Assembly: GCA_025667525.1 (NCBI GenBank)
Contig: CM046882.1
Span: forward strand, 499,438,292-499,502,291
Direction of reading: 5' to 3'
Origin: Glebionis coronaria
Taxonomy: Eukaryota > Streptophyta > Magnoliopsida > Asterales > Asteraceae
Length of the DNA stretch: 64,000 nucleotides
The position numbers were made by a program, and so were the translations under genes. The notes beneath the pieces were generated by a model that saw nothing but the letters and a program-made list of their open reading frames with translations, was not told the origin of the DNA and did not search any database. Below are positions 49,527-58,989 of this stretch, in pieces (position 1 is the first letter of the stretch; every line of letters begins with the position of its first letter).

Positions 49527-50255
49527 TCATTTGTTGAGAAGCATACATGGCAAGTGGATCACGAACTTTGGTGTTAACAACCGAGCCTCGATCACATGGC
49601 ATTCATGTTGTTGAAGAAAAGCTTGAAGTTGATCCACATTGGTGTTATGCAAGTCCTTATCCAATTTAACAGCCGTTACGTACTTACACCATTCAGATGG
49701 AAGAGTGTTCAAATACATGGCGTTTAATTGAAACGTAGGAATTGCCATGCCATAGATATTGAGATCATTCAACAATAGAGTAAATCTCAAATAGTAATCA
49801 TTGAGAGTCTCCCCGGGGACATAGGCAAACTTATCAAAAGTATCATAAAGCTTACACTCTCGTTCTTGTTTAGTTAACGAGGTGCCTTGCATTAGAACAC
49901 GAATTCTGTCCCATAACTTTTTGGCAACTTTATGTTTGCTGACGAGTTTGTAGACATATGGAGGAAGGGCTTGGAGAATGATGTTTGTAGCTTGTTTATC
50001 ACATTTGTCTTGAATCTTCATATCTCCAGTCAATTCACCCGTTGTGCGAGGACGAGTAACTGCACCTTCCGTCACTGTACCATAATCTACAGGTCCATTA
50101 AGCACTGATGCCCAAATGAGATGTCCATTCTCTTTGTTCAACATGTAAATTTCCATTCGGGAAGTACAATCCTCGTACATAGTGTTCACCAACATTGGTG
50201 GACGATTATCCGTACGCGAGAGGATGGACTTATCCGTAAGAGATGTGTACTCCAT
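49527..50255 (-). CDS. Copia Gag polyprotein (UBN2-type), intact 242-residue ORF
   Basis: Domain content: an N-terminal NRPPMLVNTMYEDCTSRMEI block (the W/Y-x-x-W-capsid start of plant copia Gags), KATN-like QATNIILQALPPYVYKLV, then KKLWDRIRVLMQGTSLTKQE, YYLRFTLLLNDLNIYGM, LNTLPSEWCKYVTAVKL and HNTNVDQLQAFLQQHE. This is the UBN2/gag-polypeptide domain that forms the virus-like particle shell. The CCHC zinc knuckle and everything downstream are missing; the ORF stops shortly after. The leader region upstream (50270-50790) holds a minisatellite. An open Gag in an element without pol suggests either recent activity in trans or selection on Gag. Confidence 0.9.
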   Translation of the reverse strand: MEYTSLTDKSILSRTDNRPPMLVNTMYEDCTSRMEIYMLNKENGHLIWASVLNGPVDYGTVTEGAVTRPRTTGELTGDMKIQDKCDKQATNIILQALPPYVYKLVSKHKVAKKLWDRIRVLMQGTSLTKQERECKLYDTFDKFAYVPGETLNDYYLRFTLLLNDLNIYGMAIPTFQLNAMYLNTLPSEWCKYVTAVKLDKDLHNTNVDQLQAFLQQHECHVIEARLLTPKFVIHLPCMLLNK

Positions 50256-50484
50256 TAATAAGTTAAGATTTACAAACGTTGATCAAACAATGAGAGAAAG
50301 TCAATGTGTTTGTTGTTGTGTGTTAAATTCGAGAAAATAATGTTGAAATCCCCTAATAATTGTTCTCGATAAACTAAAAATTCCAAGACAAAAATTACAC
50401 ACGATAAAATTTTCAGAAACACGTTTTTGAAAAATCTTGGTATACTTGTCACTGTATCGCAATGCCAAACTTTAACCCCGTCGG

Positions 50485-50790
50485 AATGTGATCGGAATGA
50501 CCTTGTCGCAATGTGATCGCAATACTGATCGCAATAGTGATCGCAATGTGTGATCAGAATCCTTGATCGCAATGTGTGATCAGAATCCTTGATCACAATG
50601 TTTGATCGCAATCCCTGATCGTAATGTGATCGGAATCCTTGATCGCAATGTGTGATCGGAATCATTGATCGCAATGCGATCGGAATCCTTGATCGTAATG
50701 TGTGATCGGAATCCTTGATCGCAATGTGTGATCGGAATCCTTGATCGCAATGTGTGATCAGAATCCTTGATCGCAATGTGTGGTCGCAAA
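50485..50790. repeat. GATCGCAATG minisatellite in the leader of the copia-type element
   Basis: The unit is about 25-26 bases, roughly TTGATCGCAATGTGTGATC followed by GGAATCC. It is present about ten times with higher-order variation (CAGAATCC or GGAATCC endings). The GATC palindrome recurs every 11-15 bases. The long minus-strand frame across it (50270-50776) is a by-product of the period, not a gene. Confidence 0.93.
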
Positions 50791-51084
50791 GTAGAAACCC
50801 TTAGGTTTTTGCGATGGAGACTGTCGCAATACGTGAGCACAAGTTCCACTGTTCTCGGATAGTACACAACTAAGTTGAGATTTTTAGCCAAAAAATGAAT
50901 CAAACACCCAAAAAATTTATGTTTTTAACCCAAGTAAGAATACCAAATCACTACCACAAGTATGTAGATGATTTGTATCAAGATTAAACCATAAAAACAC
51001 AAAAAAAATTGGTTCGAATGATATAGATCAAATTAGGCACGAAAAATCAAGAACACAAACACATAAAAAATACAATCATCCCAT

Positions 51085-51098
51085 GGCTCTTGATACCA
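51085..51098 (-). other. Primer-binding site of the copia-type element
   Basis: The minus strand reads TGGTATCAAGAGCC, close to the initiator tRNA-Met complement with one extra A. It lies two bases inside the 5' LTR. Confidence 0.85.
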
Positions 51099-51100
51099 TT

Positions 51101-51433
51101 TGTAAGATATTGTAAATCTATCTATATTCTAGAGAGAGAAAGATATAGAAAGATGGTGAGAACACACACACACTTAGAGAGAGAAAGTGTAGAAAACACA
51201 CTTTTCACTATGTGTATTATGAATGAACCAACACCCTCTCCAACTAAGGAGAGGGTTTATATACCCAAGCCCATGAGATGGGCTTGGGCTTACATTGGGC
51301 CGCCGGCCTACACAAGTTGTAGGCTTGGCTTGGCCTTGTTTGTTTACTATTACGATAACTAAACTACGAGCTACTTCTTAGACTATTGTTGGAGTGACCG
51401 ATCCTTTCTAATACGTAAAACGTATTTCCAACA
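51101..51433 (-). repeat. LTR (5' LTR of the copia-type element)
   Basis: This 333-bp LTR is the partner of 46605-46937. Differences include T/C in TTTTCATTATG versus TTTTCACTATG, and two bases in the GGGCTTCCATTGGGCCGCTG segment. Confidence 0.95.
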
Positions 51434-51539
51434 TTGAATTGCATCAAATTATAACAAGTGGTTCACTATTGTTAAAGAAAAATATAAAAAATTCTTCAAG
51501 TTTTTCTAAAACAACTTGCTCTAACATTACCAAACACGA

Positions 51540-51910
51540 AGGCTTCGTTTGATTTTCAGACGTTTTATGTCTTCATCTGAAAACCATATCTATAAAAGAA
51601 GAGGTACATTTAAAATCTCTAAAGTCTTCATCTGTAAGAAATAAAAAAAATCGTTTGTTTTTGTTTTGTTTTTGAAGTATTTCTTTCATTAAAGAAGTGA
51701 GAAGTAAAAAGAAGAGAAAGATATGGGGTCATGTGTGAAGAGGAGAAAAGTGGAAGGTAATGTTTGAAATATTGAAAAAGTAAAAGAGCTTTTTAGAAGT
51801 TAAGTCTGCAAAAAAACGAACAAAAATCATATTCGCGTCTAAAGAGGTTTGTAGACAAAAAAGATAAAAAGAAGATAAAAGAGTTTTTTCAAGAAAATCA
51901 AACGAAGCCT
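51540..51910. mobile_element. Small inverted-repeat element (MITE-like, 371 bp)
   Basis: The ends are AGGCTTCGTTTGATTTTC and its reverse complement GAAAATCAAACGAAGCCT. The interior is A/T-rich and noncoding. No convincing target duplication could be fixed (flanks CACGA and AAGTT), so the superfamily is open; hAT is plausible. Confidence 0.6.
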
Positions 51911-52430
51911 AAGTTGAATTATAACAACTAAATATCATCGCTCACTTAGCATCATATTAGCTTTTCACGCCACAAAACGTATGTATTTCGATCTATTATA
52001 TATGAATCAATAATTACTACTAATGTTTAAAAGATCGGGTCTCTAATCGACTCAGTCAAGTTATCAGTTACCAGTTTAACTGGTTTGATCATCGAGTCAA
52101 CCTGATCTTTAAAAAAATAAAAGATATTTGCAATAATTAGAAAGTATATATATCAATCATAAAACATGTCTTATATCGGGCATAAAATTTAACAAATATA
52201 ACATGTAAAAATATAATTCGTCATGTTTTATTTGTAAAAAAACTTGAAAAAAAATTAACTGTTTTTTCGATCGTAACCGTTTGGAACCGGTTTCAAAACA
52301 TTGATTAAATCATTATATATAGTTACTTGTTACTTTTTTTTTTTTAAACATTATACTTGTTACTTTAAATCACAATAATTTCACAATAAAACAAGAAGCT
52401 AAAAACAACCACACTATATGCCAACACCAT
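51911..52430. other. No gene; probable promoter region of the next gene
   Basis: This is A/T-rich DNA upstream of the presumed 5'UTR exon. I cannot place a TATA box with confidence. Confidence 0.35.
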
Positions 52431-54839
52431 AACCTTAAAAACCATCACATTTTCAGCCATCATCATCATTTAGGGTTTATATCTCTATCTGCTGTTGCAT
52501 CATCCACAAAGGTAACCAACATTTTTCCCTCTTTTTTAACTTTATTAATAGTAGACCACTTGTTTCTTCTATGTTTTCCGATGACGTCATCTGTTTTTCT
52601 TAAACAATACGGAGTATTTTATAAGAGAAAATCACTAAAATATCTACTTTCTTGTAAGATTTTTTTACAAAAAAATGTTATATTTTCGAAAAAAAAATTT
52701 AAAAATGTTATTACAGTTATAGATTTTTTTTACTAAAATATATATATACTACCTTCTTCTTGTAGGATTTTTTACAAAAATGTTATTTCCAAAAAAATAG
52801 TTATAGACCTGAAACTTGTGTTTAATTGTGTTATTTTATAATTAGTCCCTGTAGATTTGATTTTTTCATTTTAGTCACCAGATCTGTCATTTTCATATAT
52901 TAGCCTCTCATTTTTGTCATTAACTTATTGGTTGGTTGTGTTTGGGGACAAGCTTTCTGGTGGAGCACTTGTGGGTGTTTTTTTCAAGCTTATGAAACAT
53001 TAGCCCAAATGGGTTATGTTTCATAAGCCCCAATTTTGTGGCTTATTAGGGGCTGTTTGTTTTAGCTTATATAACATAAGCCCATTTCCGCTTATATAAC
53101 ATAAGCTCTAATTTTGTGGCTTATTTGGAAACTTATAGGCTAATATAAGCTTATTACTATCATAATAAACTTATATAAGCCAATAAGTCTCCAAATAAGC
53201 TTTAAAAAGTAAGGTTTATGAAATATAAGCCGAAATATAGCTTATTTTTGGCTTATATAACATAAGCCCCAATTTTGTTGCTTATTTTGATACTTATGGG
53301 CTAATATAAGTTTATCATGATGTAACAAACTAATATAAGACCATGAGTCTCCAAATAAGCCACAAAATTGGGGCTTATGTTATATAAGGCGAAATGAGCT
53401 TACGTTATATAAGCCAAACCAAACATTATGAGACTTATGAAATATAAGCAGAAAATAAATCTGGCTTATTTTCGGCTTATATTTCATAAGTCATATTTTT
53501 GTGCCTTCTTTTCGGAGCCATTGTCAAAAACTTCTGTTCATATATGTTGACATTCTATTCTGTAGTTAACGGTTTGATCTCATTTTGTGAATATCGTTAT
53601 AGTTTGATGGTACCTAAATTCTAAGCGATATAGTTGGGATTTGGGAACTAGCTGTTAGATGAATGTATTCTAAGTATATTGGTAGGTCTGTTGTTTAGCT
53701 AGATTAGAATGTTCGTAGAGCTACATCATGTGCTTTCAAATGGTTCCGCGTCAGCGAGATGTTAGTTAGTATACATGATAAATAGTTTATGAAATTGACA
53801 AAGCATATAATTGTTTGATTTTGTGTTTGTTAAAGGTTCCTGTGGTCTATATTTTTATGACTCCAAATATTGCTTGGAGTGTTGTATATTTGGTACTTGT
53901 TCGATGAATGTATTGTAGTTCAGTGTTTAGTGATTCATGAAGGTTCTTAGGGCTAAGATTACCATACGAGCTTGTGTCTTTCTATGTGTGCTTGACGATT
54001 GTTGTTTTGCTATGGTAAATAGTTATTTCAATGGTTTAATATGAAAATTTAAAGTGTCGAGTTATTTGGTTTATCTGGGATCATAGTATTAGTTGGGTCT
54101 TACAGTAATTAGTCATAAGAGCTTTTAAAAGGGCTGTTTTGACTTGGTAATTTACACAACCACGTGGGTCACTGGGAGATACTGCAAAGAAGTTTGTTTT
54201 GACCCGATACGGCCTCATGTTGACACTCTTGTTAAGGATCAATGCTACTGTGGCGAGTTAATACTTTTTAATTCCTTATATCTAGCTACTTGCTAGCTTA
54301 GTGATTATGTTGTCTAAAAACAAAGTCGTGCCGTAAGGGTAGGTGCATTAAAAGTGATGTTCCTGAAATTTGCCTGGAATTATGAATCCTTGATAAAATT
54401 GTCACAAACTTATAAATTGGTCTTTGAACTTTATAATATGACATTTGTTATTAGTTGTAGTTGCCTAGCTTGTGATTTATAAGAATATGTTTACACACGG
54501 ATGTGGTATTCTGTTGCCTTAAAGCTCTTACGTTTATGTTTTGATCCCAAGTTGCAATTTTTTTTACATGTCATGGTTGTTTGATGAATGTATTGTGGTG
54601 AGATTAAATATATTTGTAGGTCTCTTGTTTAGCAATATGGAAAGTTCTTAGGGCTCTTTACCAAAAAAAAAAAGTTCTTAGGGCTAAGATAATTAGATTA
54701 TTTTCATGTGTTTTTTGCTGGAGTGTCACGACGCTTGCTTGACGATTGATTATTATCCTATGATAAGTAGTTATTTGAATGCTTTAACATGGAAATTCGA
54801 AAGTGTTTAATTGTTTGATTAATGTTAAATTTTACAGCT
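52431..54839 (+). other. Probable 5'UTR exon and 2.3-kb leader intron
   Basis: A leader with CATCATCATCATTTAGGG-type pyrimidine/CAT-rich sequence ends CATCCACAAAG, followed by GTAACC at 52512. The matching acceptor TTTTACAG ends at 54837, three bases before the ATG of the downstream ORF. Plant genes often have one long intron just upstream of the ATG. The assignment is inferred from splice signals alone. Confidence 0.55.
52960..53515. repeat. Palindrome-rich insertion in the leader intron
   Basis: The words GGCTTATATAACATAAGC and GCTTATGTTATATAAG, with CCAATTTTGTGGCTTATT variants, recur in both orientations at least ten times. This indicates nested or rearranged foldback MITEs. No clear outer TSD. 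Confidence 0.7.
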
Positions 54840-56552
54840 ATGTCTAAGAAAAGTCACAAGGTCAACATGGAGGATGGAGTGAATCAATTGAGCTTAACGG
54901 AAGAAAGTCCGGTTGAAGAAGTAGTGCACGATGAAACAATAGGCTTGCTTGTTGTCAATGAAGATCCAGAGCTGACCAAAGCCAGGGCTCGAGGGTGGTA
55001 CTTGCTTGCTAGATGCACGGTGCATGTGTGTAACTCGAGGGATATGTTTGATGACTACCAACCAGTAATGGGTCATGTGGTGGTTCTGGAAGATAACAGT
55101 CGTGTTGATGTGGTCGGGTTTGGAACAGTGAAACTTACGTTGGATACTAGGAAGGTTTTGACTCTAGAAAATGTTTTTCATATTCCCGAAATTACCAAGT
55201 CTGTCATATCTGTCCCTAAACTTTTTGATATGGATTTCAATGTGAATTTTCGCGGCCAGAAATGTGTCATTGATGATGGTGTCGAGGTCGTTGGAAAAGG
55301 GTACAGGGAGGGTGAATTATATCGTTTGACCTTAAAGGAAGACCGTCTAGCTGAGAAAGTGGAGGTGCTTCCGGATCCAACCTGCCTAGCTAAGAAAGTG
55401 GTGGTGTTTCCGGACCCAAGCAGTACGTATAACGTATGTGGGGAAACAAGATATACTACTCGGGAATGCAAAGACAAGAATTCCGATACTGCGAAAGTGG
55501 TGCTTCAGGCAATAATCGGCTTAGCGACTCGATCCAACCAGAAGGCCCAAGGCTGGTACTTGAATTGTGGTTCTTCAGAGCATGTTTGCTACTCTAGGGA
55601 CATGTTTGTGGACTACTACCCAATGAGAGACCATGAGGTTATGCTGGACAATGATGATCATGTTGATGTAGCTGGATTTGGTACAGTGGTGATTCGATTC
55701 GACACAAACAAGGTTTTGAGACTCTCAAATGTTCTTCATATACCAAAAATCAGTAAATGCTATGTATCTGTCGCCAAACTCGACGATCTTGGATACATCA
55801 TGACTATGGGGGATGGGCTAGGTCTCATTACGAAGAATGATGAGGTTATAGGTAAAGGGTATCAGATGGAGAGCGGGTATGCAATGTATTGGTTGAGGTT
55901 AAAGGGAGATCCTCCTGTCAGGAGGAAAGTGATTGCCAATAAACATCCAGTTGCTGACAATGGTGATACTGATTCGAGATTCATCATTACTTATGGGGGT
56001 GGGCAATGTGTCATGAAGCGGGGTGATGTGATCATTAAAAAAGGGTACAAGGATCACGTGTTATATAAGATGGACTTCATGAAAGAACCACTCACAGCTG
56101 CTAAACTAGAGATTCCATTTAAGATAGGCTTGTTGAAGGGTGATGAACACCCAGAGTTGACCAAAGCTAGGGCTCGAGGCTGGTACTTGCTTCCTATTTG
56201 CACAATGCATGTTTGTAACTCGAGGGACATGTTTTTTGACTACCAACCAGTGACTGGCCATCAGGTGGTTCTGGAAGACGAAGACGATAGACGTGTTGCT
56301 GTGGCTGGGTATGGAACAGTGAAACTTCAGTTGACTACTGGGAAGGTTTTGACACTTGAAAATGTTTTTCATATGCCTACAATCATCAAGTGTTGCATAT
56401 CCGTTGATTTGCTTTTTAGGACGGGATTTAGCTTGGGCTGTAATGATGAGGGATGCTATGTTATGAAGAGTGATCAGATCGTGGGAAATGCGCTCATTGA
56501 GGATGGATTGCTTCGCTTGGGTGTCGTTGATGGACCTTCAGGTGGAAATTAG
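54840..56552 (+). CDS. Retropepsin-like triple-domain protein (copia-derived, catalytically dead), 570 aa
   Basis: There is one uninterrupted exon. Three copies of the copia protease region are present (residues about 48-168, 236-356, 443-562), plus a half copy at 379-412. Each full copy runs from GWYL through xHVCxSRDMF, DVVGFGTVKL, KVLTLENVFHIP, SVPKLF and VGKGYREGELYRL, the order seen in copia polyproteins. The catalytic DSG is replaced by LAR (56-58), NCG (242-244) and LPI (451-453), so none can act as an aspartic protease. A zinc-knuckle relic (VCGETRYTTREC, 199-210) sits before copy 2, as the Gag knuckle precedes protease in a real element. No LTRs, integrase or RT flank it, and a leader intron precedes it. 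I infer a host gene built from transposon domains; its function is unknown. The alternative is an unusually open old pseudogene, but 570 codons without a stop argue against that. Confidence 0.85.
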   Translation: MSKKSHKVNMEDGVNQLSLTEESPVEEVVHDETIGLLVVNEDPELTKARARGWYLLARCTVHVCNSRDMFDDYQPVMGHVVVLEDNSRVDVVGFGTVKLTLDTRKVLTLENVFHIPEITKSVISVPKLFDMDFNVNFRGQKCVIDDGVEVVGKGYREGELYRLTLKEDRLAEKVEVLPDPTCLAKKVVVFPDPSSTYNVCGETRYTTRECKDKNSDTAKVVLQAIIGLATRSNQKAQGWYLNCGSSEHVCYSRDMFVDYYPMRDHEVMLDNDDHVDVAGFGTVVIRFDTNKVLRLSNVLHIPKISKCYVSVAKLDDLGYIMTMGDGLGLITKNDEVIGKGYQMESGYAMYWLRLKGDPPVRRKVIANKHPVADNGDTDSRFIITYGGGQCVMKRGDVIIKKGYKDHVLYKMDFMKEPLTAAKLEIPFKIGLLKGDEHPELTKARARGWYLLPICTMHVCNSRDMFFDYQPVTGHQVVLEDEDDRRVAVAGYGTVKLQLTTGKVLTLENVFHMPTIIKCCISVDLLFRTGFSLGCNDEGCYVMKSDQIVGNALIEDGLLRLGVVDGPSGGN

Positions 56553-56841
56553 GTGTGCGCGTAGTTGTTTAGGTTGTCACTTCGGGTAATGGTAGTTTAG
56601 TTTTTGTCCACAAACTTTCTTAGTTGCTAAGCATTATGTACTTTCTGAATGCTTTTGTGCTTGATAAGTTTTTTTTCCTGCCATAAATGTCATCACTTAT
56701 GTTATGCATATCTATATGTTATACTGTATACAGGTTTGATGAAAACTTGCCATCAAGCTGAGGTGCGATTCAGAATATGGATCTTGTTTATGTTTTCATC
56801 TTGTCTTCGACAGGATATCATCAGGACATATTATTTAGAGA
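56553..56841. other. 3' flank of the retropepsin-like gene
   Basis: T-rich sequence follows the TAG/TGT end of the ORF, as expected for a plant 3'UTR. No clear second exon. Confidence 0.4.
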
Positions 56842-56982
56842 AGTGATATGCACACCACATAAAGTGATATACACACCACAAAAATACATATATGATGTTG
56901 TACCATATGCATCACACATGTGATTTTGTGGTGTGCACATCACTTTGTGTGCACATCACTTTGTGTGGTGTGCATATCAACT
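56842..56982. mobile_element. Short foldback element (141 bp)
   Basis: The left arm AGTGATATGCACACCACA is followed by a near-repeat of itself. The right arm is its imperfect reverse complement ending TGTGGTGTGCATATCAACT. The arms can pair over about 45 bases around a central loop near 56890-56920. Confidence 0.7.
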
Positions 56983-57924
56983 CCCTATTATTTATGTGTT
57001 AAAAACTTGGCTTTACCAAGTTTAGAGCAGTTTTTCCTGTACATCTGGTAATGTTTAGAATCATGTTAAAATCTCATGATGCTTATCATCTGTCATGCAT
57101 CGGTTTATATGTATCAAATACAGATTTTGTTTTAAGCTATCATTTGGTGTGATCTCTTCGATTCATCCTGTTACATTGCCTATTTACGGAAGGTGGCCGG
57201 TACCTGAATCCTATTTAGTGGTGGGACTCGCATATCCTCTTATTGTAACGAGACACAGTGCAAAAACATTCAGAAACAAACGAGCAAAAGGTGTTACTGA
57301 AAATATATTTACGTTGTAATATGTCGTCATGAGGATTGTTGATTAAGTTGTTGGTTAAATGTCTGCCTTTAAAACATAAGTACAGAGTAAGAGATTGGGT
57401 GAACATTGGTAACTTTTATGAACAACCTCAGCAAAGGTTGAAGAAAATATATATACAGACTGCAGACACAATCCGTAACATATCATCTAACAAACGTGTT
57501 TACATTGTACATGGTTCTACCTACACACAAAGGATCATGAACCTATCCAGACCACTACACCTTCATACTTCTATTTGGATGACGCTGAATTACAGTAATA
57601 TGGCTTGTTGTTCTTCCCATGAGTTAAATCAAACTGCATAATAGATATATTGTCGATTGCTTTCATTTGATACCAGTATTTTGTTACGGATTGTACATAT
57701 CGAGTTTGTAAGCATCTACTATAAAATATATACGGAGTATTTACTATTGGGCTAAGTACAAAAAGGCCCAAAAAGGACACCATGTTATCCTAAGTAGGAC
57801 AACTTTTATTTTTCTTCCAAAATGAGACATGTACTTTTGATCAACCGATCAATTAAGTTTGTTGTGTGACACGTGTCCATCTGATCAACCCACTTTCTTT
57901 TATTTTATTAATATCTTCTTTCAA
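56983..57924. other. No gene recognised
   Basis: Open frames at 57095-57319 and 57336-57641 show no family resemblance and no splice context. Confidence 0.45.
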
Positions 57925-58118
57925 GGTTTGACCTACACCTGTCCCCACCTACTGATCAACTGACGGCTGATCAACCACTTTTGATCAACCACAGTACTTT
58001 TTTATTAATATTTTTTCCCGAGGTTTGACCTACACCTGTCCCCCACCTACTGATCAACTGACGGCTGATCAACCACTTTTGATCAACCAAAAGTACTTTT
58101 TTTCTAGGAAATTGAAAA
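57925..58118. repeat. 97-bp tandem duplication
   Basis: GGTTTGACCTACACCTGTCC and the following CTGATCAACTGACGGCTGATC occur at 57925 and again at 58022 with one inserted C and minor changes. Confidence 0.93.
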
Positions 58119-58269
58119 AGTAACAAATAAAAAAATATTTTTTGTACTATTAGATTTTATAAATCTTTATTGGAAAAGAACAAAATAATTAAAAAATTAA
58201 AAAAATCATAAACACACACAAAAACACACTAACACACACACTACACACACTAAAACACACACACGACAC
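58119..58269. repeat. A-rich and (CA)n-like simple sequence
   Basis: ACACACACT-type runs at 58212-58275 provide the target for the adjacent hAT element. Confidence 0.75.
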
Positions 58270-58277
58270 ACACTAAC

Positions 58278-58969
58278 TAGGGGTGTTCACGGGTCGGTTC
58301 GGTTCGGTTAGTTAGACGATTTTGACTATCCATCGCGGTTCGGGTAGTTAAATTTACTATCCGTAACCGAACCATACAAGGCGGTTAACCGGACATGCGG
58401 TTACCCGAAATGAGCGGTTACCCACGGTTCGGGTCACGGTTAACCATTTTATAAGTTTCATCAAGTTTTAGTTTATAAATAATAACATGGTTTAGAACAT
58501 AGAATGTCGTTTTCGTATAATTCAATGACATAGAATAGATAAAATATTATATAAAAATTATTTCGTTCCAAAAAGTGTATTAGAATATTCATAAATAACA
58601 TATTAACTAAAAATATGTATTCGATGTTTATAAACTACGGTCACATTAATTAAATTTACACATACATGTTTAAAATAGTTGACATTAACAGTAAAAAAAT
58701 CGTTGTAAAATAAAAGTTGGGTACTAATACAATTAATACATGTACTATAATTTGAATATTTAGTTAAAAAAATTCATGTATAATATGTGCGGCTCGGTTC
58801 GGTTAACCACGGATATCTAAAAATGAAAACCGTAACCGAACCGTTATAAGCGGGTTTTTTCGGTTTCGGTTTTATTCGGTTTCGGTTTCTTCGGTTTCGG
58901 GTTTTTTCGGTTTCGGATTGAGCGGTTCGGCTCGGTTCGTCGGTTTCTCGGTTTTTTTGAACACCCCTA
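58278..58969. mobile_element. Non-autonomous hAT-type element (692 bp)
   Basis: The terminal inverted repeats are TAGGGGTGTTCA and TGAACACCCCTA. An exact 8-bp target duplication ACACTAAC lies at 58270-58277 and 58970-58977. The subterminal regions are packed with CGGTTCGG-type words on both arms (CGGTTCGGTT at the left, CGGTTTCGG series at the right). No transposase is encoded, since the interior is A/T-rich and closed. The 8-bp TSD and subterminal repeats are hAT hallmarks. Confidence 0.93.
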
Positions 58970-58989
58970 ACACTAACACACAATCTAAT

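Larger units (their letters stand above)
46605..51433 (-). mobile_element. Non-autonomous Ty1/copia-type LTR element with gag only (4829 bp)
   Basis: Two 333-bp LTRs (46605-46937 and 51101-51433) begin TGTAAGATATTG and end TTCCAACA. A perfect 5-bp TSD TTGAA flanks the element (46600-46604 and 51434-51438). The primer-binding site on the minus strand (TGGTATCAAGAGCC, 51098-51085) fixes the orientation, and a purine tract (GGGGGAGATTG) precedes the 3' LTR. The only coding region is a copia Gag. No protease, integrase, reverse transcriptase or RNase H is visible in the 2.6 kb that follow. This is the layout of gag-only (TR-GAG-like) elements. The LTRs differ at about eight positions (2.4%). Confidence 0.93.

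Noticed and set aside
50270..50903. Two overlapping minus-strand ORFs with repeated DHTLRSRI text
   Set aside because: They are translations of the GATCGCAATG minisatellite; the period keeps frames open by chance.
57095..57641. Two plus-strand ORFs downstream of the retropepsin-like gene
   Set aside because: No similarity to known families, no coding bias visible, no link by splice signals to the upstream gene.
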